NCBI RefSeq assembly: GCF_001949125.1
Contig: NZ_MSTI01000108.1
Coordinates: 1 to 19,924 of the forward strand
Direction: 5' to 3'
DNA from: Deinococcus marmoris
GTDB lineage: Bacteria > Deinococcota > Deinococci > Deinococcales > Deinococcaceae
Length of the DNA: 19,924 nucleotides
Position numbers and translations under genes: made by a program
Notes under the pieces: generated by a model
Told to the model about the DNA's origin: nothing
Databases searched by the model: none
The model's input: the letters and a program-made list of their open reading frames with translations, nothing else
Shown: positions 1-9,066 of the stretch, one piece after another
Layout: the number at the start of each line of letters is the position of its first letter
How positions within the stretch are numbered: the first letter of the stretch is position 1

Positions 1-2
1 CC

Positions 3-335
3 CTGATCCGCCGGGAACACCACGTCACCCATAGGGATGGGGGAATCACCCAGGAGGTGCGATATGCCGTGAGCAGCGTGCTGCTCACGGCCCAGGAAGC
101 TGAAGACATCTGGCGGCAGCACTGGGGCATTGAAAACCGGAGTCATCACCGACGCGATACGATCTTCCACGAAGATCGCTGTCGATTGCGTCAGGGCGCA
201 CAAGGACTAGCGGTGTTGCGCGGCATGTTGCTGAGTCTCCTTCACGCTCAAACAAGCCGCCTCACGTCATTTGTTAGGATTTTGCGCTATGACCCATTGG
301 CTGCCTTGAGCCTTCTGCAAGTGACCCCCGGTTAA
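3..335 (+). CDS. ISAs1-like transposase, C-terminal fragment (5' end outside window)
   Basis: The frame is open from the first bases of the window, so the gene begins upstream; 110 residues are visible. The core is HWGIEN followed by SHHRRDTIFHED and then a basic, Leu-rich stretch. This matches the C-terminal part of ISAs1-type (IS4-related) DDE transposases, whose usual form is HWxIENxLHWxLDVxFxED; the Glu of IEN is the last catalytic acid of the family. The visible part ends in TAA with no internal stop, so this end looks intact, but whether the whole gene is functional cannot be told. A 6-bp inverted repeat (AGCCTC/GAGGCT, about 353-375) follows it. I could not identify the element's terminal inverted repeat. 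It is a likely insertion-sequence boundary next to the peptidase gene. Confidence 0.75.
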   Translation: MIRREHHVTHRDGGITQEVRYAVSSVLLTAQEAEDIWRQHWGIENRSHHRRDTIFHEDRCRLRQGAQGLAVLRGMLLSLLHAQTSRLTSFVRILRYDPLAALSLLQVTPG

Positions 336-610
336 GATAAAAGCCTGTGCCTGAGCCTCTTCATGTTATCGAGGCTGTCTTACAAATTTCCAACTGCTCT
401 CATCAGCCGCCATTTCTCCTCACCTGCATTTTAGCTGTGATCAACGTTGTTTTTCTCACTTCTGGCGCTTGAAAAGAACTCGTCAGTAGGGTGGAACATT
501 CAAGTGAAAAAGTTCCAGGTGAAATCAGTTGCCAGAAAGAGAGCTGAGTCAGGTGAGGATCGGGAGAACTCGTCAGCTCCTTCCGCTCCTAGCCTCCATC
601 TCGGCAGCGC
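336..610. other. Gene-free spacer downstream of the transposase
   Basis: This stretch has no convincing gene. It is AT-richer than the genes around it. It holds a short inverted repeat AGCCTC/GAGGCT just after the transposase and a 12-bp direct repeat, AGAACTCGTCAG, at 475-486 and 565-576. A reading frame open from 447 joins the peptidase frame, but the peptidase start at 624 is better supported, so the intervening codons are probably untranslated. Confidence 0.5.
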
Positions 611-616
611 TACACT
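611..616 (+). promoter_or_regulatory. -10 box TACACT of a leaderless promoter (M3 peptidase)
   Basis: TACACT ends 7 nt before the ATG at 624, which would place transcription initiation at or within a base or two of the start codon. No good -35 hexamer is seen at 17-18 nt upstream. This box decides the start codon: the longer frame from 447 would be translated from upstream of the promoter. Confidence 0.55.
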
Positions 617-623
617 CCCCGCC

Positions 624-2336
<1,713 letters not shown>

Positions 2337-2404
2337 ACACGCTTTTACGGCGTTCTGGCCGTTCTGGCACACTTCGGCGCAGCTCCCCACCGCCCGTCTC
2401 GGGG

Positions 2405-2415
2405 CACAATAGGGT
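2405..2415 (+). promoter_or_regulatory. Candidate -10 boxes for the vWA gene (CACAAT / TAGGGT)
   Basis: CACAAT (2405-2410) and the overlapping TAGGGT (2410-2415) lie 8 and 3 nt before the ATG at 2419. CACAAT is the better placed of the two for a leaderless transcript. No matching -35 hexamer was found, and no Shine-Dalgarno sequence precedes the ATG, which fits leaderless translation. Confidence 0.4.
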
Positions 2416-2418
2416 CAG

Positions 2419-4680
2419 ATGCAGCCCGTCACCCCTCTCCTTCTCGCACTGAGTCTCAGCGTGACCGTCTCCGGTACGGCGGCTGGGGCGACTCCGAATC
2501 CGCCGCCGTCCACCTTGCCCGCTGCCTGCGCCCTGACAGATGGCCCGCTGCCCACGCGCACGCGGGCGGTGTTCGTGCTGGACACCAGCGGCAGCATGCG
2601 CGGTATCGGGGACGGGCGGGCCGACATCTTCGGGCGGGTGCGGGCCGAGCTGAACCGCTACGTGCGGCAGGCGCGGCCTGACCGGGTAGAACTGCTGACC
2701 TTCGACGCCGGGCTGCGAACGCGCCAGGGCTTTGACCGGCCCGCCGGAACGCCGCAGTGGAACACCGCCCTGAGACGGTTAAAGGCCGACGGCAGCAACA
2801 CCTACCTGTACCGCAGCTTGCGCGCCGCCCTGGAGCCGCTGACCGATGGCGGGCAAACAGACGGCGGGCAATACGTGACCACCGTGTTCGTGCTGACCGA
2901 CGGCATCGACAACGACAGCCTGCGGCCCTTCACGGCGGCGCAGGCGCTGGCGGCCTTTGCCGAACGCGGCCCCCTTGACCGGCTGCACTATCTGGCGCTG
3001 GGCACCCGCATTCCCGCCGACGCCCGCCGCGCCCTGCTGGCCAGCGATTACGCCGATGGCCGGGCCATACCGCTGGGACAGGTGCCCCGGCTGGGCGGCC
3101 CCGGCCTGGGCATCGGGCTGCGGCGCGTGACCAGTCTGACCTCCGTGCGGCTGCCCCTCGCAGACGGCACACGGGTCCGGCTCTCGGCCCCCGGCAACTT
3201 GGGCCTCACGCTGAACCCGGACGTGGTCAGGAGCGGAAAGGTGAGGCTGGCGGCGGCGGGAAACGTTCCCTACGGGGCGGCGGCGCTGCTGTGCGCGGAC
3301 GCCCAGACACTGCCGGGCAGCGTGGCCGCCAAACCCCAGCAGGTGCTGTTGCGCCTGAACACCACGTCGCCCCTGACCCTGCTGAACCCCGGCGCAGACC
3401 GGGAACTGGCGCAGGGTGAGGAGACGGTCCTGCGCTACCGGGCCACCTCGGGCGTGCGGCCAGGCGACCTGACGGTAGGCGACCTGCCCCCCGGCCTGAG
3501 TGCCGTGGTCTCACGCGCCCCCGACTCGCGGGAATTTGCGGTCCGGCTCGTCAACTCGGCCCTGACGCCGGGTCAGACCGTCGCGCCGCTGCTGATCCTG
3601 CCAGGAGGCGCGGAGGTGACCCTGCCCGCCGTGCTGGGCCGTGCAGGAGGCCGCGCGCCGTATGCTGCCGCGCCCGCCTCCAGATCCCCAGGCGCACAGG
3701 CGGTCAACACTCCCTCTTCCCAGGCCGCACTGGCTTCCCAGGCCACACAGGACCAGGAGGAACGGGTGGGAAGCTGGGCCGCCCTGATCGGCGGGCTGGA
3801 GTGGGTGCGGGCGCTGGTGCTGCTGGCGCTGGCAGGCGGCGCTGCATTCTGGCTGCTGGCCCGCCGCAGACGTGGCGGGGGCGTCTGGCGGCCCTTAAGT
3901 GGAGCTGCACTGGGTGGAGCGGCGCAGGGCAAATCCACTCTGAGTAAATCTGCCAGGGGTAAATCCGCCAGAGGTAGAGCTGCCCTGCGCGGGTCTGCGG
4001 CGGTAGCCAGCGCCCGCCTGCGCCCGGTGCTGAGACCGCAGGCCGCGCCACAGAACGAGCCGCCTGCGGTAGAGGGCATCGAGTACAGCGGGGGCCGCGT
4101 CCTGTCGCTGGTGGCGGCAGGGGGCGAGGTCACGCCCGTGCCGATTCCGCTGGGCGGCCCCTTCGATCTGGGCCAACTGGCCAGCGTTCCGCACCTGAGT
4201 GGCCTGCGCGCCGAGCAGCACCGGGACGGCCTGCAAATTCTGCGGGTGCCCACCGATCTGGACGTCAGTCAGGGCGCGCGGCTGATTGAGGCCGGGGACG
4301 TGGTGAGGCCCGGTACGCTGCTGGGTGTCGCGGTAGGCCGCACAGGCCGCGCGCCGCAGCACCCGCTGGGCACCCTGGCCGGGCTGGGCCAGCCCCTGAC
4401 CTTGCACCACGAGGCCATCCGCCAGGGCGCGGCCAGCGTGCGCGCCGCCGGACCTTACGGCCAGCACACCGTCAAGCTGCCGCCGGGGCCAAGCGACCTG
4501 GGCACCGCCTTCGGTGCGCCTGCCCTTGAGGGCCTGATGGTCACCCTCAGCGGCCCCAACGTCCTGCTGGTGGAAGTGCCAGTCGGCCTGCGCCTGCGCC
4601 GCAGCGGCGAAACGGCCCCGCTGCAACCCGGCAGCTATCTGCCCGACCTGACCCTGGTGGACCTGCCGGACGGCCAGTAA
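2419..4680 (+). CDS. Membrane-anchored von Willebrand factor A domain protein
   Basis: The 753-residue protein has a signal sequence (residues 1-24, ending GTAAGA), then a vWA domain at about 49-220. The metal-ion adhesion site is complete: Asp55-x-Ser57-x-Ser59 in DTSGSM, Thr128 in SNTYL and Asp161 in LTDGIDND. A beta-rich extracytoplasmic region follows to about 440. One membrane helix lies at about 463-483 and is stopped by four arginines. A Lys/Arg/Ser/Ala repeat tract covers about 495-530, and a roughly 200-residue C-terminal domain of unknown fold, presumably cytoplasmic, ends the protein. vWA proteins bind ligands through a divalent metal; the partner cannot be inferred here. The architecture would place the vWA domain outside the cytoplasmic membrane and the tail inside, but the orientation is inferred from the charges only. 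Confidence 0.85.
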   Translation: MQPVTPLLLALSLSVTVSGTAAGATPNPPPSTLPAACALTDGPLPTRTRAVFVLDTSGSMRGIGDGRADIFGRVRAELNRYVRQARPDRVELLTFDAGLRTRQGFDRPAGTPQWNTALRRLKADGSNTYLYRSLRAALEPLTDGGQTDGGQYVTTVFVLTDGIDNDSLRPFTAAQALAAFAERGPLDRLHYLALGTRIPADARRALLASDYADGRAIPLGQVPRLGGPGLGIGLRRVTSLTSVRLPLADGTRVRLSAPGNLGLTLNPDVVRSGKVRLAAAGNVPYGAAALLCADAQTLPGSVAAKPQQVLLRLNTTSPLTLLNPGADRELAQGEETVLRYRATSGVRPGDLTVGDLPPGLSAVVSRAPDSREFAVRLVNSALTPGQTVAPLLILPGGAEVTLPAVLGRAGGRAPYAAAPASRSPGAQAVNTPSSQAALASQATQDQEERVGSWAALIGGLEWVRALVLLALAGGAAFWLLARRRRGGGVWRPLSGAALGGAAQGKSTLSKSARGKSARGRAALRGSAAVASARLRPVLRPQAAPQNEPPAVEGIEYSGGRVLSLVAAGGEVTPVPIPLGGPFDLGQLASVPHLSGLRAEQHRDGLQILRVPTDLDVSQGARLIEAGDVVRPGTLLGVAVGRTGRAPQHPLGTLAGLGQPLTLHHEAIRQGAASVRAAGPYGQHTVKLPPGPSDLGTAFGAPALEGLMVTLSGPNVLLVEVPVGLRLRRSGETAPLQPGSYLPDLTLVDLPDGQ

Positions 4681-4777
4681 AGCGGAAGCAGTCATGCGCC
4701 GCCCAGGGTGGGTTTGGACGGACCTGATCTACACAGGGCTGGTCTCCCCCTTGCAGTCCCCTGCCCCGCCGCCGCGC

Positions 4778-4783
4778 TACGCT
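4778..4783 (+). promoter_or_regulatory. -10 box TACGCT before the four-helix membrane protein
   Basis: TACGCT ends 9 nt before the ATG at 4793, giving a nearly leaderless transcript. A TTGCAG at 4751-4756 could be a -35, but the 21-nt spacer is too long to be convincing. The box supports ATG 4793 over an in-frame start at 4694. Confidence 0.4.
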
Positions 4784-4792
4784 AAGGCCCAT

Positions 4793-5275
4793 ATGGATCT
4801 GCTCCGCGCCATTCACGGCTACCAGTTCGGCTCTCCGCTGGCCTTTCTCTTTCCCACCCCCTACGCCCTGGCCACGCTGATTCTGCTGGTCTGGAGCATC
4901 GCCCCGGCAGTCAAGGGAATGGTCAGCACCTCGTTTACGGTGTGGCTGCGAATCGTCTGGGTGCTGACCCTGATTCCGGTGGCGACTGGCGTGATCCTGG
5001 CCCTGGGCGGCGCGAAGGTGCCCAGCGCGGTCAACATCGGGGGCGGCCTGACCAAATACGGCCTGCCCTATGACCCCAGCCGTGACCTGGAACACTGGAT
5101 GTACTCGGCCTTTGCGCTGCTCAGCCTGTACGTCATCGAGGTGCTGGTGCGCGGGCGCATGATCGAACACCGCACCGGCCTCAAATTCCTGCCGGTGGCC
5201 ACCCTGTTCCTGTACGGCGTGGCCTACATGATCGGGAGGGTGGCGGTCCTGCCGGGCAGCACGCCGGGCACCTGA
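4793..5275 (+). CDS. Four-helix integral membrane protein of unknown function
   Basis: The 160-residue protein begins MDLLRAIHGYQFGSP. Hydrophobic segments lie at about 16-38, 46-66, 103-122 and 132-152, so four membrane helices are likely. The loop between helices 2 and 3 contains a Gly-rich segment and KYGLPYDPSRDLEHWM. I do not recognise a family with certainty; it looks like a conserved small membrane protein. The frame is open upstream to an ATG at 4694, only 13 nt after the vWA stop, but the extra 33 residues are Pro/Arg-rich and cover the TACGCT promoter box, so the shorter start is preferred. It could be co-transcribed with the vWA gene as well as from its own promoter. Confidence 0.75.
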   Translation: MDLLRAIHGYQFGSPLAFLFPTPYALATLILLVWSIAPAVKGMVSTSFTVWLRIVWVLTLIPVATGVILALGGAKVPSAVNIGGGLTKYGLPYDPSRDLEHWMYSAFALLSLYVIEVLVRGRMIEHRTGLKFLPVATLFLYGVAYMIGRVAVLPGSTPGT

Positions 5276-5514
5276 AAGCGGGAACTTAAGATATTGGGGG
5301 GGCTGTGTAGACGGCAGACCGGGAGCTAAATCAGCGCCAGCCAACCCTTCCCAGAAACCGCACGGGACCATCTGCAACGCCTTCCTGGCGATTTGCAGGT
5401 GGCCCAGTTGCGCTTCAGCAGCGGGCCGAAGCGGCCTCCCGCCGCGCAAGACCTTCCCCTCTGGTCAGCTCTGCTCATCCGCCCGCACTGCGGGTGTGTT
5501 CATCTGGAAGGTCT
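5276..5514. other. Gene-free spacer upstream of the LysM gene
   Basis: These 239 bases contain no convincing gene on either strand. A run of seven G lies at about 5296-5302. No clear promoter, terminator or repeat was recognised, although a promoter for the LysM gene should be here. Confidence 0.4.
5506..5511 (+). promoter_or_regulatory. Shine-Dalgarno GGAAGG deciding the LysM protein start
   Basis: GGAAGG lies 3 nt before ATG 5515, a short spacing. The alternative GTG at 5494 has no comparable site and would add seven residues before the signal peptide. Both observations favour ATG 5515. Confidence 0.45.
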
Positions 5515-6843
5515 ATGCGCTCTCGTTATCTTTTCTTAATCTTTTTGCTGCTGATCGGCCCGGCGCATGCGGCTTCCAGCAAAGTCACTGTGCGTTCCGG
5601 CGACACCCTGTACAAGATCGCCACGCGCGCGGGCCTCAGCGTGGCGCAGCTCAAGGCGGCCAACAGCTTAAAAAGCGACACCATCCGCGTGGGGCAGGTG
5701 CTGAAGCTGAGCAGGGTGGCGGCGGCCATTCCCGCCGCGCCTGCCCGCGCGCCAGCCGCCGCCTCCACTGCCGTGACCTACACCGTCCAGCGCGGCGACT
5801 TTCTGAGCAAGATCGCGGGCAGATACGGCGTCAGCGTCGGCGCGCTTCAGGCCGCCAACAAGCTCAGCGGCACGCTGATCACGCCGGGCCAGCGCCTCAA
5901 GATTCCGGCGCGCAGCGCGGCCCCGGCCCCCCGGCCCACCACCGAGGTCCGCACGCTCTTCACCTACATCTACATGAAACGCACGGAAACGCCCGCAATC
6001 ATCGCGCGGCGCTACCGCATCAGCGTGGACAAACTGCGCCGCATCAACAATCTGGGCAGCGCCCGCTACATCGTGCCGGGGATCAAGCTGCTGGTGCCGT
6101 CGCACGTCCCGGTGCCGATTCCGCCCAGACCGCAGGGCCGCGCGGCGAGCTACAAGCAGCTCAGGCCTCTGAATATCCCGGTGCAGGTGGTCAACGTGGA
6201 CCTGCGCTGGCGCGACGTGCTGGTGGCCCCGGTGCTGCCCGGCGGCGGCCTGAACTTCGGCTCGGGCGCGCGGGTGGGGCAACTGGCCCGCAGCAGCGGC
6301 GCGCAGGCGATCATCAACGGCTCTTACTTTCACCCGCACAGCTTTGCCCCCGCCGGGGACATCGTGATGCAGGGGCGCATGCTGACCTGGGGCCGCATTC
6401 CGCAGGCGCTGGCGATCACGCCCGACAACCGCGCGGCCATCCGCCCCAGCACCACCGGGCTGCTGCAAATTCCGCTGAGCAGCGCGTGGCAGGGCATGGA
6501 AACCGTGATCGCCACCGGGCCGCGCATCCTGGCCGGGGGCCGGGTGCAGTACCGGTACAGCACCGCCTTCCGCGATCCGGCCCTGTTTGGCCGCGCGGCC
6601 CGCAGCGCCATCGGCCTGATCAGCAACCGCGATCTGGTGATGGTCAGCACCCGGTCCCGCCTGACCACCACCGAGATGGCCAAGGTGATGTCTCGCCTGG
6701 GCATTCAGGACGCCCTGCTGCTGGACGGCGGCAGTTCCACCGGACTGGCCTGGAACGGCAAACCCGTGCTGGACAGCGTCCGAAAGGTCAGCTACGGCAT
6801 CGGCGTATTCACCGGCTACACCGGGCGGCGGTACATTCGCTGA
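5515..6843 (+). CDS. Secreted triple-LysM protein with phosphodiester glycosidase (NAGPA) domain
   Basis: The 442-residue protein has a signal peptide (residues 1-19, MRSRYLFL to AHA), then LysM repeats at about 24-65 and 88-131. A third, diverged repeat at about 147-194 lacks the SGDTL opening but keeps IxxRYxISVxxLxxINNL and the final IVPGIKLLVP. From about 222 to the end it matches the NAGPA family (phosphodiester alpha-N-acetylglucosaminidase-like): INGSYF at about 267-272 and ALLLDGGSST at about 400-409 are the family's active-site signatures. LysM binds GlcNAc in peptidoglycan, so the protein probably sits in the cell wall and acts on wall- or surface-glycan phosphodiesters; the substrate is inference. 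Start ATG 5515 was chosen for the Shine-Dalgarno and the compact signal peptide; GTG 5494 is the alternative. Confidence 0.88.
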   Translation: MRSRYLFLIFLLLIGPAHAASSKVTVRSGDTLYKIATRAGLSVAQLKAANSLKSDTIRVGQVLKLSRVAAAIPAAPARAPAAASTAVTYTVQRGDFLSKIAGRYGVSVGALQAANKLSGTLITPGQRLKIPARSAAPAPRPTTEVRTLFTYIYMKRTETPAIIARRYRISVDKLRRINNLGSARYIVPGIKLLVPSHVPVPIPPRPQGRAASYKQLRPLNIPVQVVNVDLRWRDVLVAPVLPGGGLNFGSGARVGQLARSSGAQAIINGSYFHPHSFAPAGDIVMQGRMLTWGRIPQALAITPDNRAAIRPSTTGLLQIPLSSAWQGMETVIATGPRILAGGRVQYRYSTAFRDPALFGRAARSAIGLISNRDLVMVSTRSRLTTTEMAKVMSRLGIQDALLLDGGSSTGLAWNGKPVLDSVRKVSYGIGVFTGYTGRRYIR

Positions 6844-6993
6844 GGTGGCAAGCTGAATATTTCAAAATCCACGCGCGGAAACGGCTTTCCAGACCTGATC
6901 GGCGGGAAGCGGAGGCCACCTAAACTGGAGAACACGCGCGTCTCCAAAGGTTTCTTCAGCCACACCTTGCCGTCATCCGGCCTGCTTCTGCCC

Positions 6994-6999
6994 TACCAT
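6994..6999 (+). promoter_or_regulatory. -10 box TACCAT upstream of the rbfA leader ORF
   Basis: TACCAT ends 6 nt before ATG 7006, a leaderless spacing for the 13-codon ORF rather than for rbfA, whose ATG is 44 nt further on. A TTGCCG at 6967-6972 is the only -35-like hexamer nearby, at a 21-nt spacer, so the -35 is unconvincing. Confidence 0.5.
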
Positions 7000-7005
7000 A
7001 GCGGG

Positions 7006-7047
7006 ATGACCCTTGTGAATTTCCCCCTCTCCCGGTTGCGGGCATGA
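7006..7047 (+). CDS. Putative 13-residue leader peptide coupled to rbfA
   Basis: The ORF reads [13 protein letters not shown] and stops at TGA 7045-7047. The stop overlaps the rbfA ATG (7044-7046) in the classical ATGA arrangement. It begins 6 nt after a TACCAT -10 box, so it could be translated leaderlessly, delivering terminating ribosomes directly onto rbfA, which has no visible Shine-Dalgarno of its own. This is read from the sequence. That it is translated and that it controls rbfA is inference. A chance origin is possible for an ORF this short. Confidence 0.4.
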   Translation: MTLVNFPLSRLRA

Positions 7048-7331
7048 AGCCCGAACAGGTGCAGTCCCAGATCACGCGCGTGCTGAGCGAGGCGATTTCC
7101 GGCCTGCGTGACCCGCGCGTGCCGCTGATCGTGACCGTCGAGCGCGTGACCCTGACCCCCGATTTCAGTCTGGCGCGCGTGTATGTCAGTTCGCTGGGGG
7201 CCGACATGCCTGACCTGCTGGAAGCGCTGGACCACGCGCGCGGCCACCTGCAACGGCAGGTCGCGCAGCAGGTCCGCATGCGCCGCACGCCCACGCTGGA
7301 ATTCCGCTCTGCGGCGGACAATCTGCTGTGA
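7044..7331 (+). CDS. rbfA: Ribosome-binding factor A
   Basis: RbfA is a small KH-fold factor that binds the 30S subunit during late 16S rRNA maturation and helps process the 5' end. The 95-residue protein shows the family pattern: a helical N-terminus ([18 protein letters not shown]), then [29 protein letters not shown], where DPR, the V(T/S)xVxLSxDLxxAxVYVS-like strand and the later [10 protein letters not shown]-terminus are diagnostic. The length is at the short end for the family, lacking the longer C-terminal tail of E. coli RbfA. ATG 7044 is the only usable start in its frame in the preceding 40 nt. It overlaps the stop of the 13-codon leader ORF and, at its end, the start of the thioesterase gene, so translation of all three is probably coupled. 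Confidence 0.93.
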   Translation: MKPEQVQSQITRVLSEAISGLRDPRVPLIVTVERVTLTPDFSLARVYVSSLGADMPDLLEALDHARGHLQRQVAQQVRMRRTPTLEFRSAADNLL

Positions 7332-7738
7332 CGGACAGGCTGACGGGCATCAGTGTTCAGACTGCCATCCGCGTGCGCTACGCCGAGACCGACATGATGG
7401 GCGTCGTCCACCACGCCACCTATCCGGTGTGGTTCGAGGTGGGCCGCAGTGACCTGATGCGCGAAATGGGGTTGCCCTACACCGAGATCGAGGCGCGCGG
7501 CTACTACCTGATGCTCTCGGGCCTGAACGTGGAATACCGCCGCGCCGCCCGCTACGACGACGAGCTGGTGGTCACCACCCACATCTCGGCCCTCCGCAGC
7601 CGCACCGTGACCTTCGTATACGAGGTCCGGCGCGGCGAGGAACTGCTATCAACGGGAGAATCGCGACACATCGCCACCGACAAGCAGTACCGCCCGGCGC
7701 GGATGCCGGACGACGTGATCGCGGCGCTGGGCGGCTAA
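7328..7738 (+). CDS. Acyl-CoA thioesterase, YbgC/4-hydroxybenzoyl-CoA thioesterase family
   Basis: This is a single hotdog-fold domain of 136 residues. The active-site segment [20 protein letters not shown] contains Asp22 and the GVVHHATY loop typical of YbgC-like enzymes, which hydrolyse short- to medium-chain acyl-CoA thioesters in the cytoplasm. Further family hallmarks are [20 protein letters not shown] and the [15 protein letters not shown] strand. It starts at GTG 7328, overlapping the rbfA TGA as GTGA, so the two are translationally coupled. In proteobacteria ybgC heads the tolQRA operon; here the ExbB/ExbD/TonB-like trio is about 9 kb away, so no such link exists in this window. The specific substrate cannot be assigned. 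Confidence 0.9.
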   Translation: MTDRLTGISVQTAIRVRYAETDMMGVVHHATYPVWFEVGRSDLMREMGLPYTEIEARGYYLMLSGLNVEYRRAARYDDELVVTTHISALRSRTVTFVYEVRRGEELLSTGESRHIATDKQYRPARMPDDVIAALGG

Positions 7739-7743
7739 ATCGG

Positions 7744-7756
7744 GTGGCTAAGCCAC
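7744..7756. terminator. Small hairpin between convergent genes, possible bidirectional terminator
   Basis: GTGGC-TAA-GCCAC is a perfect 5-bp stem with a 3-nt loop in the 19-nt gap between the thioesterase and PIG-L stop codons. It has no T-tract on either side, so termination is only suggested by position. Confidence 0.2.
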
Positions 7757-7757
7757 T

Positions 7758-8513
<756 letters not shown>

Positions 8514-8520
8514 GGGGCAC

Positions 8521-8526
8521 AGGATA
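8521..8526 (-). promoter_or_regulatory. -10 box TATCCT of a leaderless promoter (PIG-L gene)
   Basis: On the minus strand TATCCT ends 7 nt before ATG 8513. It overlaps any start at 8540, which is why the shorter protein is preferred. No clear -35 is seen. Confidence 0.5.
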
Positions 8527-8565
8527 GACCTATCACGCACATTCAGGTCCCGGAAGCTGGGACGA

Positions 8566-9027
8566 TCAGCGCACGAAGCGGATGCTCAGGGGGTAGTGGT
8601 ACGGCTGCCCGGCACTGACCCGCACCACCGCCACGATCATGAAGATGAAGGGAATGATGCTCAGCAGCAACAGCAACGGCACGAAGAACACGAAGAAGGC
8701 GGCGAAAGTGCCCAGAAAGGCGAAGGCCCCGAAATCCTGCGCTCCTGCCGCCGTGCCCAGTGCCCCGCCCAGGATGCCCAGACTGAACAGGACAAAGGCG
8801 AGAATACCGATGAGAACGCCATACAGCCACATGCTCAGTTGAAAGTTCAGCGCCTCCTTGCCCTGCTGATCCAGCGCCGGGCTGCGGTCCCGCAGGGCCA
8901 GCCATGCCACCAGCGGCCCCAGCACATTGCCCAGTGTGGGCAGCAGGAAGCCCGCCAGCGGCGACAGATGCGTCAGGACCGCCGGGGTGCGGTCAGCTTC
9001 GGGAATGGCGAGTGCGGTGCGGGTCAT
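8566..9027 (-). CDS. DUF4870 domain membrane protein
   Basis: The 153-residue protein has a first hydrophobic segment at about 16-45, the family-defining DQQGKEALNFQLSMWLY segment at about 53-69, and two further long hydrophobic stretches at about 70-95 and 103-138, ending HYPLSIRFVR. This pattern, a cytoplasmic QGKEALNFQ motif between membrane helices, identifies DUF4870 (also called the Tic20-like family in some databases); its function is not established. The start ATG 9027 follows a TACTGT -10 box by 5 nt. The frame continues open upstream to 9723, across the divergent rnhA gene, but that extension is a shadow. It shares a 39-bp divergent promoter region with rnhA. Confidence 0.85.
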   Translation of the reverse strand: MTRTALAIPEADRTPAVLTHLSPLAGFLLPTLGNVLGPLVAWLALRDRSPALDQQGKEALNFQLSMWLYGVLIGILAFVLFSLGILGGALGTAAGAQDFGAFAFLGTFAAFFVFFVPLLLLLSIIPFIFMIVAVVRVSAGQPYHYPLSIRFVR

Positions 9028-9029
9028 AC

Positions 9030-9059
9030 TTGACAGTACGCGGCCCCCCTGCCTACAGT
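9030..9059 (+). promoter_or_regulatory. rnhA promoter: TTGACA - 18 nt - TACAGT, leaderless
   Basis: A perfect -35 hexamer TTGACA (9030-9035) and a -10 TACAGT (9054-9059) are separated by 18 nt. The -10 ends 7 nt before the rnhA ATG at 9067, so the mRNA would start at about the start codon. It is the best sigma-70-type promoter in the window. Its -35 overlaps the -10 of the divergent DUF4870 promoter. Confidence 0.75.
9033..9038 (-). promoter_or_regulatory. -10 box TACTGT of the DUF4870 gene
   Basis: On the minus strand TACTGT ends 5 nt before ATG 9027. Three of its bases are shared with the TTGACA -35 of the divergent rnhA promoter. The -35 region for this direction would fall in the rnhA -10 and matches the consensus poorly. 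Confidence 0.5.
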
Positions 9060-9066
9060 TCCGTGG

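Noticed and set aside
447..623. Upstream extension of the M3 peptidase from a start at 447
   Set aside because: The extra 59 residues are unlike the family N-terminus and cross the TACACT box that places the start at 624.
5496..6923. 475-codon plus-strand frame overlapping the LysM gene in another frame
   Set aside because: Arg/Gln/His/Pro-rich translation without motifs; the LysM/NAGPA frame is clearly the coding one.
6876..6945. Short inverted repeats (GGAAA/TTTCC and GGAGA/TCTCC) after the LysM gene as a terminator
   Set aside because: Only 5-bp stems with loops of 4-9 nt and no proper T-tract.
8514..8540. Nine-residue extension of the PIG-L protein from 8540
   Set aside because: It would begin upstream of the TATCCT -10 box, and family members start just before the AHPDDE strand.
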